A stretch of DNA of 64,000 bases from Ignavibacteriales bacterium (GTDB lineage Bacteria; Bacteroidota; Ignavibacteria; Ignavibacteriales; Ignavibacteriaceae), in the NCBI GenBank assembly GCA_016709155.1, contig JADJEI010000001.1:806001-870000 (forward strand), read 5' to 3'. Below the pieces are notes generated by a model. That model was not told where the DNA came from. It was given only the letters and a program-made list of their open reading frames with translations, and made no database searches. Numbering within the stretch: position 1 is the first letter of the stretch; the number at the start of each line of letters is the position of its first letter. Positions 45,833 through 56,222 of the stretch are shown here, piece by piece. Both the position numbers and the translations under genes were made by a program.

Positions 45833-48800
45833 TTATCCATCAACTTCCTGAATTCTGCAGACAGAACGGAAATTACAGAAACCGCAAATTTTATTCTCGC
45901 GGTCCACAAGAGTGCTAAGATTAAATTTTCCTTCGGAAATAAGTAAAGAATATTTATCAATTGCTTCAATACAAATTTTAATCATTTCATTGTTCGAGTT
46001 GATCAGTTCTTCATCAGATTTTTTATCTGCCGCTTTTAGCAAGCTTACAATTTTTTTCCCGAATTCCTTCTCAGAAAACTTTAATGAATAGATATAGCCG
46101 TGCTGCGGTTTCATATCCTTATTCAATTGCGATTTAATTAGTTCAGAGGCAGCTAACATATAAAGCGGAATCTGCAATGAAAGACCCAGGGTCAGTTCAT
46201 CAGTTTTTGGCTTTTTACCTCCGAGCTTGTAATCAACGATACTGAATACACCATCCTTCTCATTTATATCAATCCTATCTATTTTCCCTCGCAGAAATGT
46301 ATTCCCGGTTTTAATTTTTATTTGTTGATTTTGTTTTGAATTATCTTTCTCCAATTCGCCAAATGCGGTTTCAAAAAACATTGGAACAAAACCAGTGTCG
46401 GAGTTTCTTTCCTGCAATAGAAACTGATAGAGTATTGAATTTTGTTCAATGCCATTAATCCCGAGAATTTTTTCCTGATCATAAAATGAAAAGAATGATT
46501 TGAAGTTTGCCTCGCTGATATTTTGTCGCGCTGTCTCAAATAAAAGTTTTTTTGCTTTCTGAAAATCCTTTTCCGAACAACCGGCGAGAATTATTTTTTG
46601 CTTAGTCAATTTAGTATAAAACTCGTATAGAATTTTGTGGAGGAGGCTGCCCATTTCAAGTGCTTCAAAATCTTCAGATGGCTTTTGAGGAGGTTCAAGT
46701 TTCAAAACTCTTTCGGCAAAATACTTGAATGGACATTTGGCATAAGTTTCAAGCTGTGATGTTGAATAAATATTACCCTTAAATGATTCAAGCTTTGATT
46801 TAGCTTCAGACGATATGTTTGAGCAGATATTTCCGCCGTAAATAGAATTGCTTCCCACCCCTCAAGCCTTTCTTTGTCAGCTACTATTTTTTCTAAAATT
46901 TCTTCAATGCTGATTCCATTTTTTTTGCCTGCAGGATTACCTGATCATCATCAACACTATTCTTTCCGATTAGCCGCGAAACTAATGAATCAAAACTTTT
47001 CTCATCCTTCTTTCCAATCTGAAAAGACTGTTTGAATTCTGAAAGGAAATTTGATTCAACAAGTTGAGCTTTATCATCTGAATCACTTAATGAAAAGTAT
47101 AATTTCTTTCGCCATGAACATAGTGCCTGATAAAATCTGTATCGTTCTTCAGTTTGATGAATTTCTTCTTTCTTTCGAAACGAACCCGAAAAAAATATTT
47201 CGGGGGAGTACTTCGTCGGCAGATCACCGTCGTTCATTGCCGCGATGAAAAGATAGTCAAATGTAAGTCCGCGTATTTCATCCAGTGTAGTAATTTGAAC
47301 ACCATAGCCGGGAATTTCGTGGACATTATAACGGGCTGCGTTTACAGCATTCCGAATATTATTGAGGAAATATTTCAGCGGGAAAGTTTTATCAATTCCT
47401 TCCTCAAGTTTTAGAACCTCGAATAACTCTTCAACGACTGATAAAAATTTATTGAATCCACGTACGTTCAATTCAATGTTCTTGTCATCCCCCCCAAGCA
47501 GGTTCTTTAATACTCCAGATGACAAAATAAATTTTCTAAATTCTGTTTTGAATTCGTTAATAGAAAGATTTTTATGAAATGGGTTAAGTATATCATAAAT
47601 CAAATTAATGTCTTTCAATGCCTTGTTTAGTATTCTTGCTTCACGCTCCGTATCAGTATAATCATCATATTCGTACATTCCAGTTTTTAATGCGGTTTGT
47701 ATCGAATTACTCCAGTTATCATACCCTGAAATTATTTTAAGTTCAATTGAAACCTTTAACAAATTTGATAGATCCACCTCCCCGACGTTTATGTAGCTGT
47801 TGTTTAATGCACGGAATATATTTCTGTAATAAAAATCATTCTCCAGAATTTCGAGAAAATTTACTATTGAAATTACAGGTATGCACGTGTTTAAGGGAAT
47901 TCTGTCAGTCAAGTTGAACGGAATTTCATATTGATTAAAAGTATATCTGATCAAGGGTGAGTATTTTGTTATAAGATTAAAAACGACGCAAATATTTGCT
48001 GGTGGAATTTTTTCACTTATAATAATTGACTTAATTTCTTTTGCGATAATTTCAATTTCCTTTTGACGATTCGAGGCACAGAGTTCTGTAATCAAATCTT
48101 TGTATGTAGTGATAGCCCTACCTTTATTAAGAAATAGATTCTCCTTTACTGCTTTTTGAAAGGTTAAAGCAGAATTCGGTGATGAATCTTTAATAATGTT
48201 AAACAGTTTTTTAGTCAGGCTATCAACACATTTATCAAGATGATTAAAGATAAATGTATTTTCGTTAAAGTAATCAAAATTTATAAACAGTTTGCTCTTG
48301 CTTACCGATGCGGACATATTAATAATTTCTATCTCAGGAGAAGTGAATTCATCAAAACCATTTACTATGATCAATTCAACTTCGGGATAAATTTGCCTGA
48401 ACGCTTTTGGAAATTCAATTTCATTCATTGAGATTAATTCTGAATAGAGATCCCCGATTTCCCCAGCCTTAAGTTGGTGACATTTTTGGGAATAAATTCG
48501 ATAAACATTGATTATATCTTTTGCCTTTAATGCTTCAGCTTTTTCGAGATGCGCCGCTTCTTTCTCAAGTTGCTCCGGAGTTATCCCATGACGATTGTAT
48601 TCAGAAATTACATTTTGTACCCGTTCAAGTGTACCGGCAGGAATCTCGCCTTTATATGAAGAAAAATAATTAAGCTTGCATTCTCTGAAGCTGTGTTTTA
48701 ACAGAACCGAAGCAATCGTTTCGTTTAATAAAGAAATACTTTTGGAATTATTAAAAGACAAAATTTTTACAACGAACGAACCGAGTGTTTCAATGTTGAT

Positions 48801-48971
48801 TTCAGAAGCTGAACTGTTTGGAGATCTTGTTATGAATTCTTTTTGAAGCTGCCGTAGTTTACGATTTGTCGGAACAATAATCAGTAATTCGGACAGTTTA
48901 GCCGAGTTAATTTTTTGCTCAATTAATAAATCCAGATCAATCTTTGAAATATTTTCTTTCGTTAAAATCAT
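45833..48971 (-). CDS. AddB-like helicase-nuclease with Fe-S cluster (two frameshifts)
   Basis: About 1046 residues. The long first frame (48971-46893) begins LLIIVPTNRKLRQLQKEFI and contains UvrD-like inactive-helicase segments, including VQITTLDEIRGLTFDYLFIAAMNDGDLP. Shifts at the T8 run 46919-46926 and the C4 run 46858-46861 lead to the nuclease part: STSQLETYAKCPFKYFAERVL, GSLLHKILYEFY, IDRIDINEKDGVFSIVDYKLGGKK (catalytic D and DYK) and CGFCNFRSVC. The cysteines (one, then C-x2-C-x5-C) are the 4Fe-4S staple of AddB/RecB nucleases. Role: double-strand break processing for recombination. No addA lies next to it in the window. Confidence 0.85.
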
Positions 48972-49098
48972 TTAATACTCATTTTAATATTTATACTGAT
49001 CTTCGGAATGATTGTGATCAATATGCACTTATTGAAAAATAAAGTCCTTGCATTTGAATTTTTAATAGCTAATTTTTAAAACAAAAAAAGTGAATGCT

Positions 49099-49743
49099 AT
49101 GAAATCAATTATCTTTGCGGCAATATTACTAATTCCTCTTTGCAATTTAAAACCACAAGGCATCGGAGAATTTGCACCCGAAAAAACACCGGAGCACTTT
49201 CCTGACAACGCTTTAGGATTGGATATTATGTTCGGCGAAGGTGGATTGGGCTTTGGAGGTTTTTACAGAAGAGAAACAGTAGAGGACTTAACTACATTCG
49301 TTGATTTTTCTGTATCTGAAGCAAAAGACGATCGAGAGTTTCAATATGTTGATTATTTTGGGAATACTTTTACAGTGGGTAAAAAAAATCGTGTCTTTCT
49401 TCTGCCATTGAATTTTGGAGTGCAATACAGAGTATTTGGAAGTATAATATCGGACAATTTGCGTCCCTATATCAATGCAGCAGTCGGTCCGGTACTTGGA
49501 TTAACCACTCCTTATGAGAAAGAATTTTTTAAAGCTTTTGGAGATACAAAAACGCATTTAGCTTTTGACGGTTATGTCGGGTTTGGTGCCAATTTTGGAC
49601 TTGATAAAAAAAATCTTATCGGATTGAACATTCGGTATTATTACACTCAATTTATTGGTGAAGGAGTTGAAAGTCTGGAAGGAAATTTAAGAAAATCATT
49701 CAGTACATTTTTTATCACGATAAATTTTGGATTTATGTATTGA
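49099..49743 (+). CDS. Predicted outer-membrane beta-barrel protein
   Basis: The ATG at 49099 starts a signal peptide (MKSIIFAAILLIPLCNLKPQ); a GTG at 49090 is the only alternative. The remainder alternates hydrophobic and polar residues, with Gly-rich turns and a C-terminal strand ending in an aromatic (FITINFGFMY), typical of small outer-membrane barrels. No family is recognised. It is divergent from the AddB-like gene and probably monocistronic. Confidence 0.65.
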   Translation: MKSIIFAAILLIPLCNLKPQGIGEFAPEKTPEHFPDNALGLDIMFGEGGLGFGGFYRRETVEDLTTFVDFSVSEAKDDREFQYVDYFGNTFTVGKKNRVFLLPLNFGVQYRVFGSIISDNLRPYINAAVGPVLGLTTPYEKEFFKAFGDTKTHLAFDGYVGFGANFGLDKKNLIGLNIRYYYTQFIGEGVESLEGNLRKSFSTFFITINFGFMY

Positions 49744-49921
49744 TTCTCAATTTAAATTTCTTTTCACGTTACATTTTTGCACTGAGTTTCGGAAGATAAA
49801 TTTAACAGAGCGAAGACAGCAGCATCGTAATTTTTAATTTACAGTTTTTAGTTCACTGCTCTCCATAATATTTTGGGATGAAGCCGATAAATTATTTAGA
49901 ATTAACTTCACGATAGAAACG

Positions 49922-51360
49922 TTGATTCCATTTTTTCTTATTCTGATTTTATGTTTTATTGGAAAAATAATGCCGCAGGATTTTCAGTTCGAACAATCAT
50001 TATACAGCCGACACGAGTTTTATAAAGAACTATCAATTCAAACTAGATTGATTAAGCACAAAAATGTTGAAATGCTTCTTCGCAAACAATCGGAGAATAA
50101 GTTATTTCACATTTCTAAAGTTGGTGAATCTGTTGAAGGACGCTCTCTGAATTTGATTAAGGTAGGGAAGGGTAAAACAAAAATATTTTTATGGTCTCAA
50201 ATGCACGGAGATGAGCCAACTGCAACAGCGGCTATCTTTGATATATTAAATTTTCTTTCTGCTAATGACGATTACAACGAATTCCGGGAAAACCTGTTTA
50301 AGAATGTGACCATTTATTTTTTGCCTATGGTCAATCCGGATGGGGCAGAAAGATTTCAAAGAAGAAATGCTTTAGAGATTGATCTAAACAGAGATGCCCG
50401 AAAGTTAGAATCACCAGAATCCATGATTTTGAAAAACGTCTTTGATTCGCTAAAAGCTGATTTTGGATTTAACCTGCACGATCAAAGTAAATATTATTCG
50501 GTGGGTAATAGTTTTATGTCCGCGGCTATTTCATTTCTTGCCCCTCCCATAGACGAAATAAAATCCATTCCGTCAAATCGCGCTTCTGCAATGAAGCTTA
50601 TTGGCGAATTGTATTTGATGGCAAACTCATTTATACCGGGTCATATAGCCAAGTATTCAGACGAATATGAACCCCGCGCTTTCGGCGATAATTTTCAAAG
50701 GTCCGGGACAAGTATTATTCTCATCGAATCAGGCGGGTGGCACAACGATCCGGAAAGACAATTCATAAGAAAAATAAATTTTATACTGCTTCTTTCTGCG
50801 TTCAAATTAATTGCGGAAAAATCATTTAACAAAAAAGATATTTCTATTTATGAATCTATCCCTTTTAACGATGAAAGATTAAGTGATTTTATTTTTAGGA
50901 ATTTAACTTTGTGCTGTAAAGAAAAATATTATAAAACAGATTTAGCAATTCAATCTGAAGATAAATTTTTGATAATAATAATAAGATTTCGACCAAATCA
51001 TTTATTTCGGATATTGGGGACATGTCTGTATTTTCAGCATATAACAACTTTGACTTCAGCGGTTATGAATTTCGATCTGGTAAAGAACTTACTTTATCTG
51101 AAATGCCTCCCGAGAAACTTGATTATCTAGATTTATTATCTAAAGGAATAACTACTATTATTTTTTCCAATGCCACAGTAGATCAAATATCACAAAATAA
51201 ATATCCCATTAGGATTACAACAGAAGCCGATACTTTGAAAAGTGGATTAAAATTACAGAGCCCTGCTGAATTTTTATTATTAAAAGACAATATTATTCGC
51301 TTTGCTTTTGTAAATGGGAACTTGTTCGATTTAAGAAATGATTTCTGGCTAACTAAATAA
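49922..51360 (+). CDS. M14 family zinc carboxypeptidase-like protein (frameshifted)
   Basis: The TTG start opens a signal-peptide-like segment. Zinc ligands HGDE (WSQMHGDEPTATA, about residue 97) and the later NLHDQ, the substrate-binding NPDGAERFQRRNALEIDLNRD, and the catalytic glutamate in IIILIESGGWHNDPE follow M14 order. The frame is lost at the T5 run 50966-50970; with one more T it continues DNNNKISTKSFISDIGDMSVFSAYNNFDFSGYEF to 51360, a C-terminal domain of about 130 residues that is not peptidase-like. Total about 480 residues. Likely secreted or periplasmic. Confidence 0.82.
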
Positions 51361-51427
51361 TTCCTGCGAAGTCTATATCTTAATAATCACTAAATAAGAA
51401 ATTTTTATAACATAAAGTGGAGCGAAT

Positions 51428-51886
51428 ATGTTTAAGATAAAAAACATCCTTTTACCAACAGACTTTTCTAAACTATCTTTGTCGGCAGCCGAATATGCTT
51501 TAGAACTTGCAGAAAAGTATAACGCAAAAATTCATATTCTAAATGTTCTCGAAAAGACACCGCCAATATTAGCAATTCGTTCGCTGGATCTATCTCAGGA
51601 TAAAATATTAAAGGAAATTGATAGTGCTGCTAAAAAATCATTAACCGAAACAGTTCAAAAAATAACTAAGAATAAAAACTTAGAGGTTGTTTCTGTAATA
51701 CGAAAAGGTAATGATTATGAAGAAATAATAAAATATTCCGAAGAAAAAAAAATAGATATTATAGTAATAGCAACGCATGGAAGGACTGGAATTTTACATA
51801 CTTTGATTGGAAGTGTGGCAGAAAAAGTAATCAGATTCTCAAAAATTCCCGTATTAGTAATAACACCGAAGATCAAAGGCAATTAA
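51428..51886 (+). CDS. Universal stress protein, UspA family
   Basis: 152 residues, a single Usp domain. The start KIKNILLPTDFSKLSLSAAEYALELAEKYNAKIHILNVLE and the end IDIIVIATHGRTGILHTLIGSVAEKVIRFSKIPVLVI carry the G-x2-G-x(9)-G-S ATP-binding signature (G-R-T-G and GS). Probably cytoplasmic, induced in stress or stationary phase (family knowledge). It lies 67 bases after the M14 gene and before the zinc-ribbon gene, all on the plus strand. Confidence 0.92.
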   Translation: MFKIKNILLPTDFSKLSLSAAEYALELAEKYNAKIHILNVLEKTPPILAIRSLDLSQDKILKEIDSAAKKSLTETVQKITKNKNLEVVSVIRKGNDYEEIIKYSEEKKIDIIVIATHGRTGILHTLIGSVAEKVIRFSKIPVLVITPKIKGN

Positions 51887-51951
51887 TTCCTTGCTTAAAT
51901 CCGTAATAATGAATATTTTTAGAACTCGTTAAAGAATAGATAAGGAACAAT

Positions 51952-52326
51952 ATGGCAAGAGTAAAAAACGTTGAGGCATTTTGCAACAACTGTAATGGCA
52001 TCAGAAAAATGGAAATTACAGGTGATTTTGCTGCCAATGAGAATAAGAAATGGGCGAAATGTAAAAAGTGCAAACAAACAACCGTAATTGATTTTAATCT
52101 TGAAGAGAGAGCCGCAAAAGTATCATTAGAAGGTATTGAAAATAATTCTTTCAAAGTATATTCTCCGGCAGCATCTTTTGAAATTGGTGAAGCGATCTAC
52201 CATAAAAATTGGGACGATTACGGAAAAGTTGTTTCTAAAGAAATTCTTTCAGATGGGAACCATTCCATTTCTGTTGAATTCCAAAAATCCGGACAAAAAA
52301 AATTAATTGAATCATTAACCACATAA
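51952..52326 (+). CDS. Hypothetical zinc-ribbon protein
   Basis: 124 residues. Cysteine pairs CNNC (residues 11-14) and CKKC (37-40) make a probable zinc ribbon. The second half has SFEIGEAIYHKNWDDYGKVVSKEILSDGNHSISVEFQKSGQKKLIES, a small beta domain that faintly recalls the CarD/Mfd RNA-polymerase-interacting fold (FxxGExIxHxxFGxGxV). The link to transcription is inference only. It lies 28 bases upstream of rpsU and may share its transcript. Confidence 0.7.
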   Translation: MARVKNVEAFCNNCNGIRKMEITGDFAANENKKWAKCKKCKQTTVIDFNLEERAAKVSLEGIENNSFKVYSPAASFEIGEAIYHKNWDDYGKVVSKEILSDGNHSISVEFQKSGQKKLIESLTT

Positions 52327-52353
52327 TCAAAGTTGAAACGAGGTGAATAAAAC

Positions 52354-52548
52354 TTGGTTGGAATTTCCATCGGTGATAACGAATCTATTGACAAAGCTCT
52401 AAGACGATTCAAAAAGAAATATGAACGATCGGGTATATTAAAAGAATATAAAAAGCGGACATTCTTTGTTAAACCTTCTGTTAAAAAGAGACAGGAAAAA
52501 CTAAAAGCTGTTCGAAGAGCACATAGACCTGAATTTTTACCACTCTAA
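52354..52548 (+). CDS. rpsU: 30S ribosomal protein S21
   Basis: 64 residues of S21 pattern: VGISIGDNESIDKALRRFKKKYERSGILKEYKKRTFFVKPSVKKRQEKLKAVRR. The start is TTG at 52354, with GAGGTG eight bases upstream. S21 binds the 30S platform near the 16S 3' end. The gene is followed by a strong terminator. Confidence 0.95.
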   Translation: MVGISIGDNESIDKALRRFKKKYERSGILKEYKKRTFFVKPSVKKRQEKLKAVRRAHRPEFLPL

Positions 52549-52555
52549 TTTCTTC

Positions 52556-52584
52556 GCCCCGTACAGCGGGGCAATTTTTATTTT
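52556..52584 (+). terminator. Rho-independent terminator after rpsU
   Basis: GCCCCG-TACAG-CGGGGC (52556-52572), a 6-bp GC stem with five-base loop, followed by AATTTTTATTTT. It overlaps the converging 3' end of the LOG gene. Confidence 0.88.
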
Positions 52585-53435
52585 AAATCAATATTTGGTT
52601 CTGTAACATCTCTTTTTTCTGTACGTAAATAGTTTTTCTCAAAATATTTTACAATTTGATGAAACGCTTCATCAACGTTGTTGCAAAATGTAAATTTATT
52701 CAAGTCTGACCGGCTTACCACTCCATTATTTACTAGTGCTTCAAAATTGATTATACTCTTCCAATATTTTTCGTCATATATCATAAGCAACATTTTCTTT
52801 TTTATTTTTTCAGTTTGGATAAGAGTTAGTATTTCAAAAAATTCATCCATCGTTCCAAATCCACCCGGAAAAACTATTAAAGCTTTCGCAAGGTAAGCAA
52901 ACCAAAATTTTCTCATAAAGAAATAGTGAAATTCAAAACTTAAATCTTTAGTTACATATTTATTAACAAACTGTTCGAATGGGATACTAATGTTAAGCCC
53001 GATGGAATAACCTCCAGCTAATTTTGCTCCCTTATTTGCAGCCTCCATAATTCCGGGTCCGCCCCCCGAGCAAATAATAAATCTGTTCGAATTAGTTTCG
53101 AGTGAAAGCGACCACTCTGTTAATTTTTTAGAAAGTTCAACAGCGTCTTCATAATATTTTGACATATTCAATAGCTGCTGCGCTTGACGTAAATTCTCGG
53201 CGAGGAAATTTGTATTCGGATTTATTGTATTAAACTTTTTTACTTCAGCGAGAGAGTCTTTTCTTGACTTAAGTCTTGCAGAACCAAAAAAAACAATTGT
53301 ATCAATGATTTTATATTTCCTAAATTTGCTTTGCGGTTGAAGATATTCGGAGAGCATCCTGATTATTCTGCCGTCGGAAGAATTTAAAAAATCAATATTT
53401 TCGTATGCTTTCAAGTTATTTTTTTTAATTGCCAT
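52578..53435 (-). CDS. LOG family protein (TIGR00730-like nucleotide phosphoribohydrolase)
   Basis: The ATG at 53435 (MAIKKNNLKAYENIDF) is preferred over a TTG at 53459; length 285. The Rossmann-like core contains ICSGGGPGIMEAANKGAKLAGGYSIGLNI and the signature FPGGFGTMDEFFEILT, the PGGxGTxxE nucleotide-hydrolysing motif. The family cleaves cytokinin or adenosine monophosphates and was formerly called lysine decarboxylase. The N-terminal 45 residues are additional to the minimal domain, as in the longer LOG-type group. Confidence 0.88.
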   Translation of the reverse strand: MAIKKNNLKAYENIDFLNSSDGRIIRMLSEYLQPQSKFRKYKIIDTIVFFGSARLKSRKDSLAEVKKFNTINPNTNFLAENLRQAQQLLNMSKYYEDAVELSKKLTEWSLSLETNSNRFIICSGGGPGIMEAANKGAKLAGGYSIGLNISIPFEQFVNKYVTKDLSFEFHYFFMRKFWFAYLAKALIVFPGGFGTMDEFFEILTLIQTEKIKKKMLLMIYDEKYWKSIINFEALVNNGVVSRSDLNKFTFCNNVDEAFHQIVKYFEKNYLRTEKRDVTEPNIDLK

Positions 53436-53569
53436 GATAAATTTCTTTCTAAATTTCAATTAGTAAATGAATGGCTGTTAATAAATAAAAACTATTAATA
53501 ATTTTTGTAGTTGGAAATTAAAACAATTCTTTCTCTTAAAATAAATATTTTAGAATATTAGAGTCGCAT

Positions 53570-54814
53570 ATGTTTAAGATAATAATTACAATTCTATTTT
53601 TCTCTGTACAGCTTATCGCCTCAGACAGAGAGGAAACACAACAAAAGATTAGTAATCTACTAACATCACTTTCTGAGAAAACGAATGTGGGACTTCTAAT
53701 ATTCAACCCGCTTACTCAAGATACAATCTTCAGTCTGAATTGTTTCCAAACTATGATTCCAGCTTCCAATACCAAATTATTCACCACATCGGTTGCGTTA
53801 TTAAGTTTAGGCGGTGATTTTAAAATATCACTGAAATTATTTACAGATGATAGTTATTTTAAGGATGGGGTAATAAATGGAAATATTTATCTAAAAGGAT
53901 TTGGAAACGCTACCATAACTGAAAATGACCTCCTGTTATTTGTTAAACATTTGCAAGAGTTGGGAATAAATAAAATCACTGGAAATATTGTCGGAGACGA
54001 ATCTTACTTTGACGATGCTTATTACAGGGCAGATTGGATTGATGATGAAGTCAGTACGGTAAAATTATCACCCATTTCTTCTTTGATAATTGATCGCAAC
54101 CAAATAATTACATTTAAGAAAAAAGGTCGCCGAACTAAAAAATACGTTGCCGATATTAAACAACCGGCGCTTCACGCTGCAAATCTTTTAAAAGAAAAAC
54201 TTGATAATGCAGGGATAAATGTTTCCGGCTATGCTGTTCAGGATATAACTCCAATAGGAGGTGAACAGATTGATGAAATTTCAATATCGCTTAGAGAGTT
54301 TGTATCGTTGATAAATAAACATTCCGATAACTACCTTGCAGAATGTCTCTTCAAAATCATTGGCGCCGAGTATAGTAATGTTGAAGGCAACTCCTTCTAT
54401 GCAACTCAAGCAATACTGGATTTTTTAGATCAGAATAATATCTATTCGCATGGGACAGAAATTGTGGATGGATCAGGCATTTCAAGATATGACAAAGTTA
54501 CCCCCGCCTCTGTGGCTGGTGTTCTGGAATCGATGTATTTTAACTTAAATAGTTTTGAAGATTTTTATAATTCACTAAGTGTGGCAGGTGTTGATGGAAC
54601 ATTACGTTCAAGGTTTACCGGCTCTTATGCAGAAAATAATTTTCATGGCAAAACCGGAACACTTAATGGAGTGACTTCTCTCTCCGGCTATCTCAAAACA
54701 AAAGGTAATGATGATTTAATAGTTAGTTTGATTTTTGAATATCAAAAAGGCAGTTCCAGATCGCATAAGAATATTGAGGATGATATAATAATCGCTTTAA
54801 GTGAAATGGAATAA
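53570..54814 (+). CDS. dacB: D-alanyl-D-alanine carboxypeptidase/endopeptidase (PBP4, S13 family)
   Basis: 414 residues with a signal peptide (FFSVQLIAS). The active-site triads are complete: SxxK as SNTK at residues 66-69, SxN as SDN in NKHSDNYLAECLFKIIG (about 245), and KTG in FHGKTGTLNGVTSLSGYL (about 364). An inserted domain between SxxK and SxN (residues about 100-210), with NIYLKGFGNATIT and GDESYFDDAYY, is the S13 arrangement. It trims and cuts peptidoglycan cross-links in the periplasm. A terminator follows at once. Confidence 0.93.
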   Translation: MFKIIITILFFSVQLIASDREETQQKISNLLTSLSEKTNVGLLIFNPLTQDTIFSLNCFQTMIPASNTKLFTTSVALLSLGGDFKISLKLFTDDSYFKDGVINGNIYLKGFGNATITENDLLLFVKHLQELGINKITGNIVGDESYFDDAYYRADWIDDEVSTVKLSPISSLIIDRNQIITFKKKGRRTKKYVADIKQPALHAANLLKEKLDNAGINVSGYAVQDITPIGGEQIDEISISLREFVSLINKHSDNYLAECLFKIIGAEYSNVEGNSFYATQAILDFLDQNNIYSHGTEIVDGSGISRYDKVTPASVAGVLESMYFNLNSFEDFYNSLSVAGVDGTLRSRFTGSYAENNFHGKTGTLNGVTSLSGYLKTKGNDDLIVSLIFEYQKGSSRSHKNIEDDIIIALSEME

Positions 54815-54838
54815 AAAGCCCCGTAAAAGCGGGGCTTT
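54815..54838. terminator. Bidirectional Rho-independent terminator between dacB and secG
   Basis: AAAGCCCCG-TAAAAG-CGGGGCTTT, a 9-bp stem with A-rich left flank and T-rich right flank, so it can serve dacB (plus) and secG (minus) alike. Confidence 0.88.
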
Positions 54839-54842
54839 AATT

Positions 54843-55172
54843 TCATTGATTTGGTTGATTCGTTTGAGGTACTGTTGGGGTAGTAGGCAAATTTTGTCTG
54901 CCTGATTCCTGAATAATACTCCTTTGCTCGGGTGTAGCTTGACCCGGAAGGAAGAATAAATTAATTACAATAGCAAGTACAGCTAAAGCACCTGCAAGCC
55001 ACCAAGTTCCTTTGGCAAGAAAATCAGCCGTACGTCTTGTTCCGAACATAGCTCCGGCACCTGCACCGCCAAAAGTCCCCGCTAATCCACCACCTTTGCT
55101 GGATTGTAAAAGAACCATCACAATCAATAATACTGCTACGATTAATGCGACAAATGTTAACACAAAGTACAT
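54843..55172 (-). CDS. secG: Preprotein translocase subunit SecG
   Basis: 109 residues. The N-terminal helix (FVLTFVALIVAVLLIVMVLLQ), then the hallmark SSKGGGLAGTFGGAGAGAMFGTRRTADFLAKGTWWLAGALAVLAIVIN with the second helix, and a Pro/Thr/Gln-rich tail of about 30 residues. It is the accessory subunit of SecYEG. AAGGAG lies upstream of the ATG, in the 16-base gap after the tRNA gene, so secG is apparently expressed from a tRNA-mRNA precursor. Confidence 0.93.
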   Translation of the reverse strand: MYFVLTFVALIVAVLLIVMVLLQSSKGGGLAGTFGGAGAGAMFGTRRTADFLAKGTWWLAGALAVLAIVINLFFLPGQATPEQRSIIQESGRQNLPTTPTVPQTNQPNQ

Positions 55173-55188
55173 ATCTTTCTCCTTAAAT

Positions 55189-55265
55189 TGGTAGCGGGGG
55201 AGGGATTCGAACCCCCGACACGTGGATTATGATTCCACTGCTCTAACCTACTGAGCTACCCCGCC
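55189..55265 (-). tRNA. tRNA-Met (anticodon CAU)
   Basis: The minus-strand cloverleaf begins GGCGGGGTAGCTCAG, has a D-arm, an anticodon stem GTGGA/TCCAC around ATCATAA (anticodon CAT), a T-arm GGGGGTTCGAATCCC, and an acceptor 3' strand CCCCGCT, discriminator A and encoded CCA. Position 1-72 is a G-T wobble. An elongator Met tRNA is most likely; a tRNA-Ile(CAU) modified by TilS cannot be ruled out by eye. It lies directly upstream of secG. Confidence 0.93.
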
Positions 55266-55335
55266 AATTATTTTTTCGGGTGCAAATATAGAAACTCCCT
55301 CGAATAATTCCAATTTGTAAATAAATGGGTCGAAA

Positions 55336-56175
55336 TTATTTGGATAACTGATTTTTAATATTTGCAATATATTCTTCTCTAAAAATTCCATCAATATTGC
55401 TTGTATAATCAACAATATTGATCCCAGCATCATTCAATCTTTGATCAGTATTTGCTATTCTTTCAATCGGATCAGGATGTGTTGATAAAAATGTTGCTAT
55501 CTCATCAGCCTCTGAATTGACTAAACCTTCATCACGCATTTTTTCAAAAAAGAATTTCACACCACCCGGATAATATCTGGTGTCTTCCAAATAATTAAAA
55601 GAAAATTCATCCGCTTCATCTTCATCAGAGCGACTATTAGCAAGGAAAGCAAGTCCGACAAAAAGATTGGCGGCTATCTCTGCTATTTGAGAAGGATTTT
55701 CACCCAGTATCAAACTTAATAAGAAAGACACGCCGTAATATGCGGTCATTCTTTGTGTCGCATGTCTGCGTTCAGCATGAGCAATTTCGTGTCCGAGAAC
55801 ACCGGCGAGTGCCGCTTCGGAATCAAGATAATTCAATAATCCGGTGTAGATATATAAAAATCCTCCCGGTAATGCAAAAGCATTAAGTGTATTGGGATCA
55901 TCAATAATTTCTATTTGATAGGGATAGATATTTTTGTTTTCGATTTGAGGAGAAGTGAGAATGTGCTCGAATATTCGTGATTCGATGTAGCTCTTTACAA
56001 CTGGATTGCCGTGATATATTGGGTACTCCTGCGGATTGCCATTTATTTCATTTACAACTTCCTGACCGAGTTGAACATCATCTTCCTGCGAGAAGATATT
56101 TACACCATCGTCACATGAAATAAAGGAAGTCATCGCAATGACTAAACTGACGGCTAAATAATTTTTTAAAGTCAT
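55336..56175 (-). CDS. M48 family metallopeptidase lipoprotein
   Basis: 279 residues. The lipobox FISC (Cys about 21) anchors it to the envelope. The zinc motif is HEIAH in LAGVLGHEIAHAERRHATQRM (about residues 128-148), with the third ligand Glu in DEDEADEFSFNYL, and PNTLNAFALPGGFLYIYTGLL upstream, as in BepA/YcaL-type Gram-negative M48 enzymes. These take part in outer-membrane protein quality control. It is probably part of the minus-strand run from obg. Confidence 0.92.
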   Translation of the reverse strand: MTLKNYLAVSLVIAMTSFISCDDGVNIFSQEDDVQLGQEVVNEINGNPQEYPIYHGNPVVKSYIESRIFEHILTSPQIENKNIYPYQIEIIDDPNTLNAFALPGGFLYIYTGLLNYLDSEAALAGVLGHEIAHAERRHATQRMTAYYGVSFLLSLILGENPSQIAEIAANLFVGLAFLANSRSDEDEADEFSFNYLEDTRYYPGGVKFFFEKMRDEGLVNSEADEIATFLSTHPDPIERIANTDQRLNDAGINIVDYTSNIDGIFREEYIANIKNQLSK

Positions 56176-56222
56176 AGAATTTTTCGAAACATAATATTTT
56201 TAGTTTAAAAATTTAGTTGAGT

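Noticed and set aside
55189..55265. tRNA-Ile2 (CAU, lysidine-modified)
   Set aside because: Anticodon alone cannot separate it from elongator tRNA-Met; overall sequence looks closer to tRNA-Met, but a covariance-model classifier would be decisive.
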